NCBI GenBank assembly: GCA_027036095.1
Contig: JALVTA010000236.1
Span: forward strand, 1-14,658
Source: Thiotrichales bacterium
GTDB taxonomy: Bacteria; Pseudomonadota; Gammaproteobacteria; Thiomicrospirales; Thiomicrospiraceae
Direction: 5' to 3'
Length of the DNA: 14,658 nucleotides
Under the pieces are notes generated by a model. That model was given only the letters and a program-made list of their open reading frames with translations, made no database searches and was not told where the DNA came from. How positions within the stretch are numbered: position 1 is the first letter of the stretch; the number at the start of each line of letters is the position of its first letter. Positions 6,339 to 13,087 of the stretch are shown piece after piece. The position numbers were made by a program, and so were the translations under genes.

Positions 6339-7965
6339 CGCGGCCATCTCCTGTCAATATCGAAGCCATAGGCCATGCGCTGACGGGGCACATGGGGGCG
6401 CAGGAAGCTGTATTGGCAGCCGTCGCAGTCCGGCAGGTTCAGGTCGAGCCAGTCCAGCCAGGTTTCGAACAGCCGGTCAGCCATGTAAGGATGCCCGCGG
6501 TTGGCCTGAAGCTGCTCAAGCTGCTCCGTCTGCGCCCGCCAGGCGGCCTCATTGTTCCAGAACACCACCGGAATGGTGAACATGGGCCAGGTGGGATGGT
6601 CCGGCGTGTGGCCGTTGAGATCGGCGGTCTCGAACACCTCTTCACCATGGTCGGAAAACAGCATCCACCCACTCAGTCCGCGCTGATGCTTGCGCAGCAG
6701 ACGGTCGATCTCCCCCACCAGCCAGTCGGTGTAGCGCACGCTGTCGTCATATTGGTTGGCTTTCTCCGTCTTCCAGCCCAACGGATCCTTTACCGCCAGG
6801 TGCGGCGGCGTGCCGGTGAAATGGCGGAACTCAGGCGGATAGCGGTTGGCATACTGCAGATGAGAGCCCATCAGGTGAACGAAGATCAGCTTGTCTCGGG
6901 CCGGGTCCTGCAGCGCCTTGTCCACCTCCGGCAGCAGCAGGCCGTCATAGCGGTGGGCGGAAACGCCCGCCTGCTTGCGCCCGACAAAGACCGCCTTGTC
7001 CACCGTTTCGGCGATCAGCTGCGTGGGAATGCGGAAAGGCTGCTGATTGGAGAGCCAGAAGACCCTGTAACCTGCCTTGCGGGCCAGATTGGCAATGCTG
7101 AGCGCGTGGTGGAAATCCCGTTCCGGATGCTCCCGGCTCTGCGGGAACAGTCCGCCTTTAGCGCGGGACGCGTCTGCACGAAGGGGGCGACCACATCCTC
7201 CATCACCACCAGCTGGTCACGCAGCACATCAAGCCGCGGCGTGGTCAGGCGGGGGTAGCCATAGAGGGACATGTGGGTGCGGGTCATCGCCTCGCCGATG
7301 ATGATCACATAGGTATGCGCCCGATCATCATGCAGCAGGTGCACCGGCGTGGCATCCTGAGCCACCAGTCGGCGGTAGTCGGCCACCAGCTTGGCATAGG
7401 ACTCGGCATTCTGCACATAGGTGGGCGCAATCCCCAGCAGCCCCGGCAGAATGTCATAGAAACGGTGCTTCAGCGCCATCTGCGAGACGGCGAAGGCCAG
7501 CGCGCCCACACCCAAGACGCCCACCACCCAGTGGCCTCGACCATACTGCCGGGGAAAGCGCATGTGGCGCACCAGCCACGCATACCCCCCCACATAGAGC
7601 ATAAAGATCAGCAGAGACGGCAGGTTGAGATAGGCGGTCACCAGCTCGCTGGCCTCTCCCATGTCAGTGTGAAAGACGGCATCCAGCGTCTCGGTGGAAA
7701 AGACCCCGCCGAAATAGAAGGCATAGTAAATGTCCGCCAGCCCAGTGAGCAGAAACGGCAGCGTCAGCAATACCGCCACCCAGCGACGGCGTGCCAACCA
7801 GATCAGCGCCACCAGTGCAAGCGTCCAGCCCAGTCGGCTGTTGAGCTCGGACTCACGGATGAAATCGGAAAAGGCCACCTCAAAGCCGTAAGGCACCCAC
7901 AGGGTCCAGATGACCACCACCAGAGGTGCACTCAGCCACTTTTTCAGATCAGACCGCGCGTTCAT
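6335..7965 (-). pseudogene. Phosphoethanolamine transferase (EptA/CptA/sulfatase-like), interrupted by a -1 frame change
   Basis: Read through, this is a protein of about 543 residues. Several membrane helices (about 14-170) precede a periplasmic alkaline-phosphatase-fold domain that moves phosphoethanolamine from phosphatidylethanolamine to LPS. Frame 1 (7965 to the stop at 7015) carries the helices and IIIGEAMTRTHMSLYGY, with E225 as metal ligand and T228 as likely nucleophile. The matching continues up to FVQTRPALK (K270). Then homology moves to the -1 frame near 7153-7158: FPQSREHPERDFHHAL, FWLSNQQPF, HLMGSHLQY, YDDSVRYTDW, FSDHGEEVF and GHTPDHPTW, ending at 6335. All later catalytic motifs survive, so the break is a fresh single-base loss, a sequence error, or a programmed shift. 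I call it a pseudogene only provisionally. The SD GGGGGAG precedes 7965; the end overlaps dgkA as ATGA. Confidence 0.8.
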
Positions 7966-7989
7966 GCCTCCCCCTGCAGAAAACCCACA

Positions 7990-8018
7990 AGCATAGCGGA
8001 AAGCGACCGGTTTTTCAT
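7990..8018 (-). promoter_or_regulatory. Possible promoter of the LPS operon (weak match)
   Basis: On the minus strand ATGAAA (8018-8013) and TATGCT (7995-7990) stand 17 bases apart, each four of six to the sigma-70 consensus. They precede the phosphoethanolamine transferase start at 7965 by about 25 bases. This is the only non-coding gap upstream of the whole left-hand operon. The match is weak and the assignment is inference. Confidence 0.3.
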
Positions 8019-8024
8019 TACAAT
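8019..8024 (+). promoter_or_regulatory. Candidate -10 element of the phosphatase-msbA-lpxL operon
   Basis: TACAAT lies six bases before the ATG at 8031. Transcription from it would begin at or within a base or two of the start codon, giving a leaderless mRNA. This agrees with the absence of any Shine-Dalgarno-like sequence. No clear -35 hexamer is seen at 16-18 bases. It abuts the candidate -35 of the opposite operon. Confidence 0.4.
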
Positions 8025-8030
8025 ACGCCC

Positions 8031-8699
8031 ATGCCCGAACGACTCCAATCCCCCTGGCGGCGGCTGCTCGCGCACCTGGAAGCCTGGCTGATCGATCACG
8101 AATACATTCGTGTGCTCTACCGCAACTTCCACCGCCTTTCCGACACCGCTTGGCGCAGCAACCAGCCCAGCCCCGCCTTCGTGCGCAAGCTGAAGGAGCG
8201 CTTTGGCGTGCGCACCATCATCAGCCTGCGGCGGCCGGATGACTCCGGCCAGTATCTGCTGGAGAAGGAAGCCTGCGACCGCCATGGCATCACGCTGCTG
8301 CACCACCGTTTTTCCAGCCGGGAATTTCCTGCGGTCGAGGCCGTGCTTGCTGCTCGTGACCTGTTGCGGCAGGCCGAACCGCCGCTGCTGATCCACTGCA
8401 AATCCGGTGCCGACCGTGCAGGCCTGATGAGTGTCTTCTACCGACACTTCGTGCTGGGTGAACCCGTAGAAGAGGTGTGGCGGGAAGAACTCAACTGGCG
8501 CTATGGTCATTTTCGCTTCGGCGACACCGGCAAGCTGGACGCCTTTTTTGAAGCCTATGAGGCCTTCAAGGCGGCCCACCCGCAGGTCACTTTCGAACAG
8601 TGGCTGACCGAACACTATGACCGCGAAGCGCTCAACCGCCAGTACAATGCGGGCAGGCTGGGCCACCTGCTCATCGACAGGGTGCTGAGACGGGAATGA
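8031..8699 (+). CDS. CX5R phosphatase (dual-specificity/tyrosine phosphatase-like)
   Basis: A 222-residue protein with no signal peptide or clear membrane helix. HCKSGADRAG has the cysteine-phosphatase signature C-x5-R (C123, R129), preceded by a LLIHC strand. WRSNQPSP (near 42-49) and TIISLRRPDD are typical of the DSP-like family that includes PTPMT1- and Siw14-type enzymes. The general acid is uncertain: the usual WPD-loop region here reads HRFSSREFP, without an obvious Asp. The start at 8031 is the only ATG close to the conserved part; no ribosome binding site precedes it. It ends with an ATGA overlap on msbA, so it is translated with the lipid A flippase. By context its substrate may be a phosphorylated lipid or LPS precursor rather than a protein, but that is inference. 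No gene symbol is justified. Confidence 0.82.
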   Translation: MPERLQSPWRRLLAHLEAWLIDHEYIRVLYRNFHRLSDTAWRSNQPSPAFVRKLKERFGVRTIISLRRPDDSGQYLLEKEACDRHGITLLHHRFSSREFPAVEAVLAARDLLRQAEPPLLIHCKSGADRAGLMSVFYRHFVLGEPVEEVWREELNWRYGHFRFGDTGKLDAFFEAYEAFKAAHPQVTFEQWLTEHYDREALNRQYNAGRLGHLLIDRVLRRE

Positions 8700-10426
8700 A
8701 TGCGGACACCTTGAGACTCTACCGTCGCCTGCTGGGCTACATTCGCCCCTACTGGAAAATGGTGCTGGTCACCCTTGTCTCACTGGTGGTGGCCGCCGCC
8801 ATGGAACCTCTGATGCCCGCCCTGCTCAAGCCGCTGGTAGACGACAGCCTCATCGCCAAGGATCCGGACAGTATCCACACCATCCCGCTGCTGCTGGTAC
8901 TGGTATTCGTCATCAAGGGGCTGGCCGAATACGGCAGCAAGGTGGCCTCGGAATGGGTGGCCCACCGGGCCATTCTGGATATCCGCGCCGACCTGTTCGC
9001 CAAGCTCAACCGCCTGCCTCAGCGGCTGCATGATGAATATGGCTCGGGCAAACTGCTGTCCAAAATCACCTATGACGTGCAGCAGGTGGCCGCGGCACTG
9101 TCCCAGGCGTGGATTGTGGTCATCCGCGACTCGCTCATCATTCTCGCCCTGCTGGCCTACCTGCTCTATGTCAGCTGGCAGCTGACGCTGCTCATTCTGC
9201 TGGTAGCCCCCCTGCTGGCTTTCGTCATCGACCGGGCCAGCCGCCTGATGCGGGGCTCCTCCACCGAGATGCAGAACGCCATGGGCCAGATGACCCACCA
9301 GCTGGAAGAAGCCCTCAACGGTCACCGGGACATCAAGCTGTTCGGTGCCGAAGAATATGAACAGAAGCGCTTCGAGACCGTAGCGGAACGGCTGCGCCGC
9401 CACACCATGCGCGTGGTCTCCGTCTCGGCCGCCAACGTGCCCCTGGTGCAGGTGCTGGCCGCCATTGCGCTGGCTATCGTCGTCTATGTGGCCTCGCTGC
9501 TGTCCGCGCAGGACAAGTTCACCCCGGGCGAGTTCATCGCCTACATCGCCGCCATGGCCATGATCTTCGAACCGGTGCGGCGGCTGACCAACATCAACCG
9601 CACCATTCAGCAGGGCATGGCCGCAGCGCAGAGCATCTTCGAGCTGCTGGATCTGCCGGATGAGCGCGACACCGGCACCCTCACGCCCACCATCAGGGGG
9701 GACATCCGCTTCGAACGGGTGAGTTTCCGCTATCCCGGCAGTGAACGGCCGGCACTGCAGGCTTTTACGCTGCACATCCCGCAAGGCCGCACCACGGCAC
9801 TGGTAGGCCCTTCCGGCTCCGGCAAGACCACCGTCACCCAGCTGCTGGCCCGCTTCTACGCACCCGATGAAGGGGTCATCACCTGTGACGGCCATGACAT
9901 TCAGGCCATCCGTCTGGACTGGTGGCGTCAGCACATCGCTCTTGTCAGCCAGCAGGTGGTGCTGTTTGACGACACCATCGCCGCCAATATCGCCTACGGG
10001 CAGCCCGATGTGCCGCGGGAACGCATCATCGCCGCCGCCCGAGCCGCCCATGCGTGGGAATTCATCGAACGGCTGCCTCAGGGTCTGGACACCCCCATCG
10101 GCGAGAATGGCAGCCAGCTCTCCGGCGGGCAGCGGCAACGCATTGCCATTGCGCGCGCCTTTCTCAAGGATGCCCCCATTCTCATTCTCGACGAGGCCAC
10201 CTCCGCGCTGGACAATGAAAGCGAACAGGCGGTGCAGGCCGCACTGGAAGAACTGCGCCAAGGACGTACCGTCATCATCATCGCCCACCGGCTCAGCACC
10301 GTGGAGAACGCCGACCAGATCGCCGTGCTGGAACAGGGGCTGCTGGTGGAACTGGGCACGCACCAGCAGCTTATGAACGCACAGGGACGCTATGCGCAGC
10401 TCTATCGACAGAATGCCCTCACCTGA
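8696..10426 (+). CDS. msbA: Lipid A export ABC transporter, ATP-binding/permease protein
   Basis: Half-size ABC exporter that works as a homodimer to flip lipid A-core across the inner membrane. The 576-residue length is close to E. coli MsbA. The N-terminal half holds six membrane helices, including a long coupling region with EYGSKVASEWVAHRAILDIR. The C-terminal nucleotide-binding domain has Walker A GPSGSGKTT (371-379), a Q-loop (VSQQVVLFDD), signature LSGGQRQR (475-482), Walker B ILILDE (495-500) and the switch histidine H531 in IIAHRLS. The start overlaps the phosphatase stop as ATGA, and lpxL begins inside its 3' end. Flanking LPS genes support MsbA over other exporters of this class. 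Confidence 0.95.
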   Translation: MNADTLRLYRRLLGYIRPYWKMVLVTLVSLVVAAAMEPLMPALLKPLVDDSLIAKDPDSIHTIPLLLVLVFVIKGLAEYGSKVASEWVAHRAILDIRADLFAKLNRLPQRLHDEYGSGKLLSKITYDVQQVAAALSQAWIVVIRDSLIILALLAYLLYVSWQLTLLILLVAPLLAFVIDRASRLMRGSSTEMQNAMGQMTHQLEEALNGHRDIKLFGAEEYEQKRFETVAERLRRHTMRVVSVSAANVPLVQVLAAIALAIVVYVASLLSAQDKFTPGEFIAYIAAMAMIFEPVRRLTNINRTIQQGMAAAQSIFELLDLPDERDTGTLTPTIRGDIRFERVSFRYPGSERPALQAFTLHIPQGRTTALVGPSGSGKTTVTQLLARFYAPDEGVITCDGHDIQAIRLDWWRQHIALVSQQVVLFDDTIAANIAYGQPDVPRERIIAAARAAHAWEFIERLPQGLDTPIGENGSQLSGGQRQRIAIARAFLKDAPILILDEATSALDNESEQAVQAALEELRQGRTVIIIAHRLSTVENADQIAVLEQGLLVELGTHQQLMNAQGRYAQLYRQNALT

Positions 10427-11342
10427 ACGCCCCCCCAAGGCTCTTCTGCACCCTCGCTACTGGCCCCACTGGCTGGGACTGGGGCTGCTGCGACTGATCG
10501 CCCTGCTGCCCCACGAGAGCAAGATCCGCCTCGGGCGCCCTCTGGGACGCCTGCTCTACCATGCGGCCGGCTCAAGAAGACGCATGGCGGCTCGCAATAT
10601 CGCGCTGGCCTTTCCGGACTGGCCGGAAGAAAAACGCAAGGCGCTGGTTCGCGCCCATTTCGAATCCCTCGGCATCGGCCTGATGGAGCTGCTCATCGTC
10701 TGGTGGGATCCCTCCCGCCATGGCGACCACCGCAGGGCAAGCCGGCTGGTCACCTTTCATGGCCTGGAGCATTATGAACAGCTTCGCAGGGCGGGCAGAC
10801 CGGTCATCTGGCTCATTCCCCACTTCACGCACATTGACCTGACTGGCCTGTTCCTACAGATTCACTTCCCCTATGCACCGGTGTATCGCCCCCATGACAA
10901 CCCGTGGGCCGAATACGTCATCCGCACCGGTCGCACCCGCTACCGTAACGGCCTGCCATGGGTGACGCCCATCGGCAAGGACAATGTGCGCGCCATGCTC
11001 CGCCACCTCAAAAAAGGCGGCACGCTCTTCTACCTGCCGGACCAGCGCTTCCGCCATCCCGAACAGCGGGTGGATGCCACCTTCTTCGGCCATCCGGCCC
11101 CCAGCAATCCGGCCACCTCCAAACTGGCGCAGCTGACCGGAGCCGCGGTGATGCCGGTGTTCACCCGCCGTATCGGCACCCATTACCATGTCACCTTCCT
11201 ACCGCCGCTGGAAGATTTCCCAGGCGAAGACCCACTGGCGGATACGGAACGCCTGCACCGCCTGTATGAACAGGAGATTCGCGCCAACCCGGCGCAGTAT
11301 CTGTGGGTGCACAACCGCTGGAATCTGCCGAAGGAAGGCTGA
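10392..11342 (+). CDS. lpxL: Kdo2-lipid A lauroyl acyltransferase (LpxL/HtrB family)
   Basis: Adds a secondary acyl chain to Kdo2-lipid IVA at the inner membrane, the step before export by MsbA. The protein opens with ALLHPRYWPHWLGLGLLRL, very like E. coli LpxL, followed by an anchoring hydrophobic stretch. The catalytic H-x4-D pair is in IPHFTHID (H144, D149). The later TLFYLPDQ and PSNPATSKLAQLTGA segments are family hallmarks. Length is 316 residues from 10392, where AGGGA stands four bases before the ATG, or 309 from 10413, which gives the same N-terminal length as E. coli LpxL but has no ribosome binding site. Both starts lie inside the end of msbA. Acyl-chain specificity cannot be read; LpxM or LpxP are less likely from the N-terminal match. 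Confidence 0.92.
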   Translation: MRSSIDRMPSPERPPKALLHPRYWPHWLGLGLLRLIALLPHESKIRLGRPLGRLLYHAAGSRRRMAARNIALAFPDWPEEKRKALVRAHFESLGIGLMELLIVWWDPSRHGDHRRASRLVTFHGLEHYEQLRRAGRPVIWLIPHFTHIDLTGLFLQIHFPYAPVYRPHDNPWAEYVIRTGRTRYRNGLPWVTPIGKDNVRAMLRHLKKGGTLFYLPDQRFRHPEQRVDATFFGHPAPSNPATSKLAQLTGAAVMPVFTRRIGTHYHVTFLPPLEDFPGEDPLADTERLHRLYEQEIRANPAQYLWVHNRWNLPKEG

Positions 11343-11374
11343 AGAAGGCGCAGTGGAATACTGCCTCTGAAACG

Positions 11375-11406
11375 AAAAAACCCCGACCTGTTCAGGCCGG
11401 GGTTTT
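11375..11406. terminator. Bidirectional intrinsic terminator between lpxL and tRNA-fMet
   Basis: CCCCG (11381-11385) pairs with CGGGG (11398-11402), and CCTG with CAGG inside, separated by one A:C mismatch and closed by a very short loop. The stem is flanked by six A on the left and four T on the right. On the minus strand this gives a G+C hairpin followed by TTTTTT just beyond the tRNA CCA end. On the plus strand it ends the phosphatase-msbA-lpxL transcript. Confidence 0.9.
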
Positions 11407-11412
11407 CCATAT

Positions 11413-11489
<77 letters not shown>

Positions 11490-11506
11490 TCATTGGAACG
11501 AGGCGT

Positions 11507-11535
11507 ATTATAGGCGCCGCCCCGACGGTTTTCAA
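11507..11535 (-). promoter_or_regulatory. Sigma-70 promoter of tRNA-fMet
   Basis: On the minus strand TTGAAA (11535-11530) and TATAAT (11512-11507) are 17 bases apart, a near-consensus promoter. A discriminator, ACGCCTC, follows, richer in C+G than usual, as in stable-RNA promoters under stringent control. Initiation would fall about ten bases before the tRNA. The -35 box lies six bases beyond the stop codon of the upstream gene, so the tRNA can also receive read-through from it. Confidence 0.88.
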
Positions 11536-11540
11536 GGGGG

Positions 11541-12248
11541 TTACTGGGCTTTCTTCGCCGCTGTTTCCTTCGGCTCGATGTTCATCAGCTCAATGTCAAA
11601 CTGCAGGGCCGCGTTGGGACCGATCACATTGCCGGCGCCACGTTCCCCGTATGCCAGTTTGGCCGGAATCCACACGCGCCACTTGTCGCCTACCTTCATT
11701 TTGGGCAGCACGATGCGCCACCCCCTGATCACCTGATCCATCTTCAGCCGGATCGGCTTGCCGCGCCTGTAGGAGCTGTCGAACACCTTGCCATTGAGCA
11801 GACGGCCCTCATAGTGCACCACGACGGTATCATCCGCCTTGGGCGAGGGCCCCTTACCCTGCTTGAGCACCTTGTACTGGATGCCCTCCGGCAGCGTCTT
11901 CACACCCGGCTTTTTGCCATTCTCGGCAAAGAACCTCTTCTCTTCCGCGGCATTTTCAGCCGCCAGCTTCTTGCGCTGCTCGATCTGGCGGGCGATGATC
12001 TTCGCCTGCGTTTCCCTGGCCAGCTTTTCCAGCTCCGCTTCACTCAGCCGGGAGGGTTTGCCCGCCATCTGCTCACGGAAACCGGTCATGAGCGCGTCCA
12101 CATCCACCTTCAGGCCCTTTTCCTGCAGCCCCTTGGCCATATCCCTACCAACTGCGTAGCCCAGCTTCTGCTCAAATGTCTTGAGTTCGGCGGCCTGCGC
12201 TGTAGTCGTCAGCAATATTGCCGTGGCCAGAAGCGTCCGTCGAATCAT
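11541..12248 (-). CDS. FKBP-type peptidyl-prolyl cis-trans isomerase, exported (Mip/FkpA/FklB-like)
   Basis: Periplasmic folding catalyst of 235 residues. The N terminus, MIRRTLLATAILLTTTAQA, is a Sec signal peptide with likely cleavage after AQA (residue 19). A charged helical region follows (about 20-120, with KLGYAVGRDMAKGL), which in Mip/FkpA proteins forms the dimer. The C-terminal FKBP domain shows VVVHYEGRLLNGKVFDSSY, a VIRGW turn, MKVGDKWRVWIPAKLAYGERG and LQFDIELMNI, retaining the usual active-site pattern. The start at 12248 is chosen over longer in-frame options: it overlaps the fur stop as ATGA, has GAGGAG eight bases upstream, and starts a clean signal peptide. Transcription probably comes from the fur promoter. 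Confidence 0.92.
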   Translation of the reverse strand: MIRRTLLATAILLTTTAQAAELKTFEQKLGYAVGRDMAKGLQEKGLKVDVDALMTGFREQMAGKPSRLSEAELEKLARETQAKIIARQIEQRKKLAAENAAEEKRFFAENGKKPGVKTLPEGIQYKVLKQGKGPSPKADDTVVVHYEGRLLNGKVFDSSYRRGKPIRLKMDQVIRGWRIVLPKMKVGDKWRVWIPAKLAYGERGAGNVIGPNAALQFDIELMNIEPKETAAKKAQ

Positions 12249-12673
12249 GCCTTTTTCTCCTCTGTGTCCGATCCTTTGTAAGTGCCGTAGATCACCAGCG
12301 AGTGGCTTTCCAGCTCGAAGCCTTTTTCTTTGGCGATTTCCCGGATGCGCTGTTCGATCACCGGGTCCACGAACTCTTTCACATGTCCGGTCTTGAGACA
12401 AACGATGTGATCGTGATTGTCTCCCCGGTCAAGCTCGAAGCGGGAAGTGTTGTCATCAAAGATCAGACGGCGCACGATGCCCGCCTGTTCAAACTGGGTC
12501 AGCACCCGGTAGACGGTGGCCAGCCCCACGTCCTCGCCCTGCTGGTGAAGAATGTGGTACACCTCTTCGGCGGAAAAGTGATCCTCTTCGCCGCCCTGCT
12601 CCAGAATCTCGAGAATCTTCAGCCGGGGCACCGTCACCTTGAGCCCGGCTTTCTTAAGATCCTTGCTGCTCAT
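12245..12673 (-). CDS. fur: Ferric uptake regulator
   Basis: Iron-responsive dimeric repressor of 142 residues. The N-terminal winged helix spans residues 1 to about 80 (KKAGLKVTVPRLKILEIL, then HFSAEEVYHILHQQGEDVGLATVYRVLTQFEQAGIV). The metal-binding and dimer domain includes DNHDHIVCLKTGHVKEF and HSLVIYG. The CxxC pair of E. coli Fur is reduced to one Cys (C-L-K-T) and the C-terminal Cys pair is absent, as I recall for P. aeruginosa Fur, which lacks the structural zinc site. The start at 12673 is chosen because it gives the standard N terminus, with AGGTG upstream; an extension to 12721 would run over the promoter. The gene is divergent from bamE and ends with an ATGA overlap into the FKBP gene. 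Confidence 0.95.
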   Translation of the reverse strand: MSSKDLKKAGLKVTVPRLKILEILEQGGEEDHFSAEEVYHILHQQGEDVGLATVYRVLTQFEQAGIVRRLIFDDNTSRFELDRGDNHDHIVCLKTGHVKEFVDPVIEQRIREIAKEKGFELESHSLVIYGTYKGSDTEEKKA

Positions 12674-12702
12674 GTCACACCTGTGCCATTTACGGGATGA
12701 CC

Positions 12703-12712
12703 TATAATAGCA
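12703..12712. promoter_or_regulatory. Shared symmetric -10 region of divergent fur and bamE
   Basis: TATAAT (12703-12708, plus strand) faces bamE. On the minus strand TATTAT (12709-12704), preceded by the extended -10 dinucleotide TG (TGC, 12712-12710), faces fur. The two -10 elements overlap by five bases, so RNA polymerase can occupy only one direction at a time. Neither side has a strong -35. An overlapping omlA/fur promoter arrangement is, as I recall, reported in Pseudomonas. Confidence 0.6.
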
Positions 12713-12745
12713 AATCCGCACCCGAACCCAGAGGGAATCAATCGA

Positions 12746-13087
12746 ATGAAACGCACTGGCAAGATTCTGACTATCGGTCTGATGCTGCTGAGCCTCAATG
12801 GCTGCAGCTGGCTGAAAGCCTATGAACCCCCTCTGGTGCAGGGCGTACTGATCGAGCCGGAAAAACTCGATGAACTACAAGAGGGGCTGAGCAAACGGCA
12901 GGTGCGCATGCTTTTGGGTCCCAACTTCGCACAGGATCCGTTCGACCCCCATGTGTGGGACTATGTGCTGCGCACCAATCAGCCCGCGCTGAAGAAGAAA
13001 TACGTCGGCCACCTGCGCCTGTGGTTCGACGATGAAGGCTATCTGGTGCGCTGGAAGCGGCTGGATCAGCCCGCGTCCGAAGGCTGA
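12746..13087 (+). CDS. bamE: Outer-membrane lipoprotein BamE (SmpA/OmlA), BAM complex subunit
   Basis: A 113-residue lipoprotein of the beta-barrel assembly machinery. The signal peptide ends in the lipobox LNGC with lipidated C20. The mature part has VQGVLIEPEKLDELQEGLSK and VRMLLGPNFAQDPFDPHVWDYV, the conserved SmpA/OmlA fold, and the length matches E. coli BamE. AGAGGG lies about ten bases before the ATG. The gene sits between fur (divergent) and ratB (convergent), a widespread gammaproteobacterial order. Its last 22 bases overlap the end of ratB on the other strand, and no terminator is seen. Confidence 0.95.
   Translation: MKRTGKILTIGLMLLSLNGCSWLKAYEPPLVQGVLIEPEKLDELQEGLSKRQVRMLLGPNFAQDPFDPHVWDYVLRTNQPALKKKYVGHLRLWFDDEGYLVRWKRLDQPASEG

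Noticed and set aside
6335..7003. Separate gene starting at the GTG at 7003
   Set aside because: It begins in mid-domain without a ribosome binding site. Its upstream frame continues the conserved transferase sequence to about 7155, so it is the second half of the broken gene.
8780..10438. 552-residue open frame on the minus strand opposite msbA
   Set aside because: It is antisense to a gene with complete ABC motifs. The translation is rich in G, Q, H, V and R without any recognisable domain, as expected of a mirror frame in GC-rich DNA.
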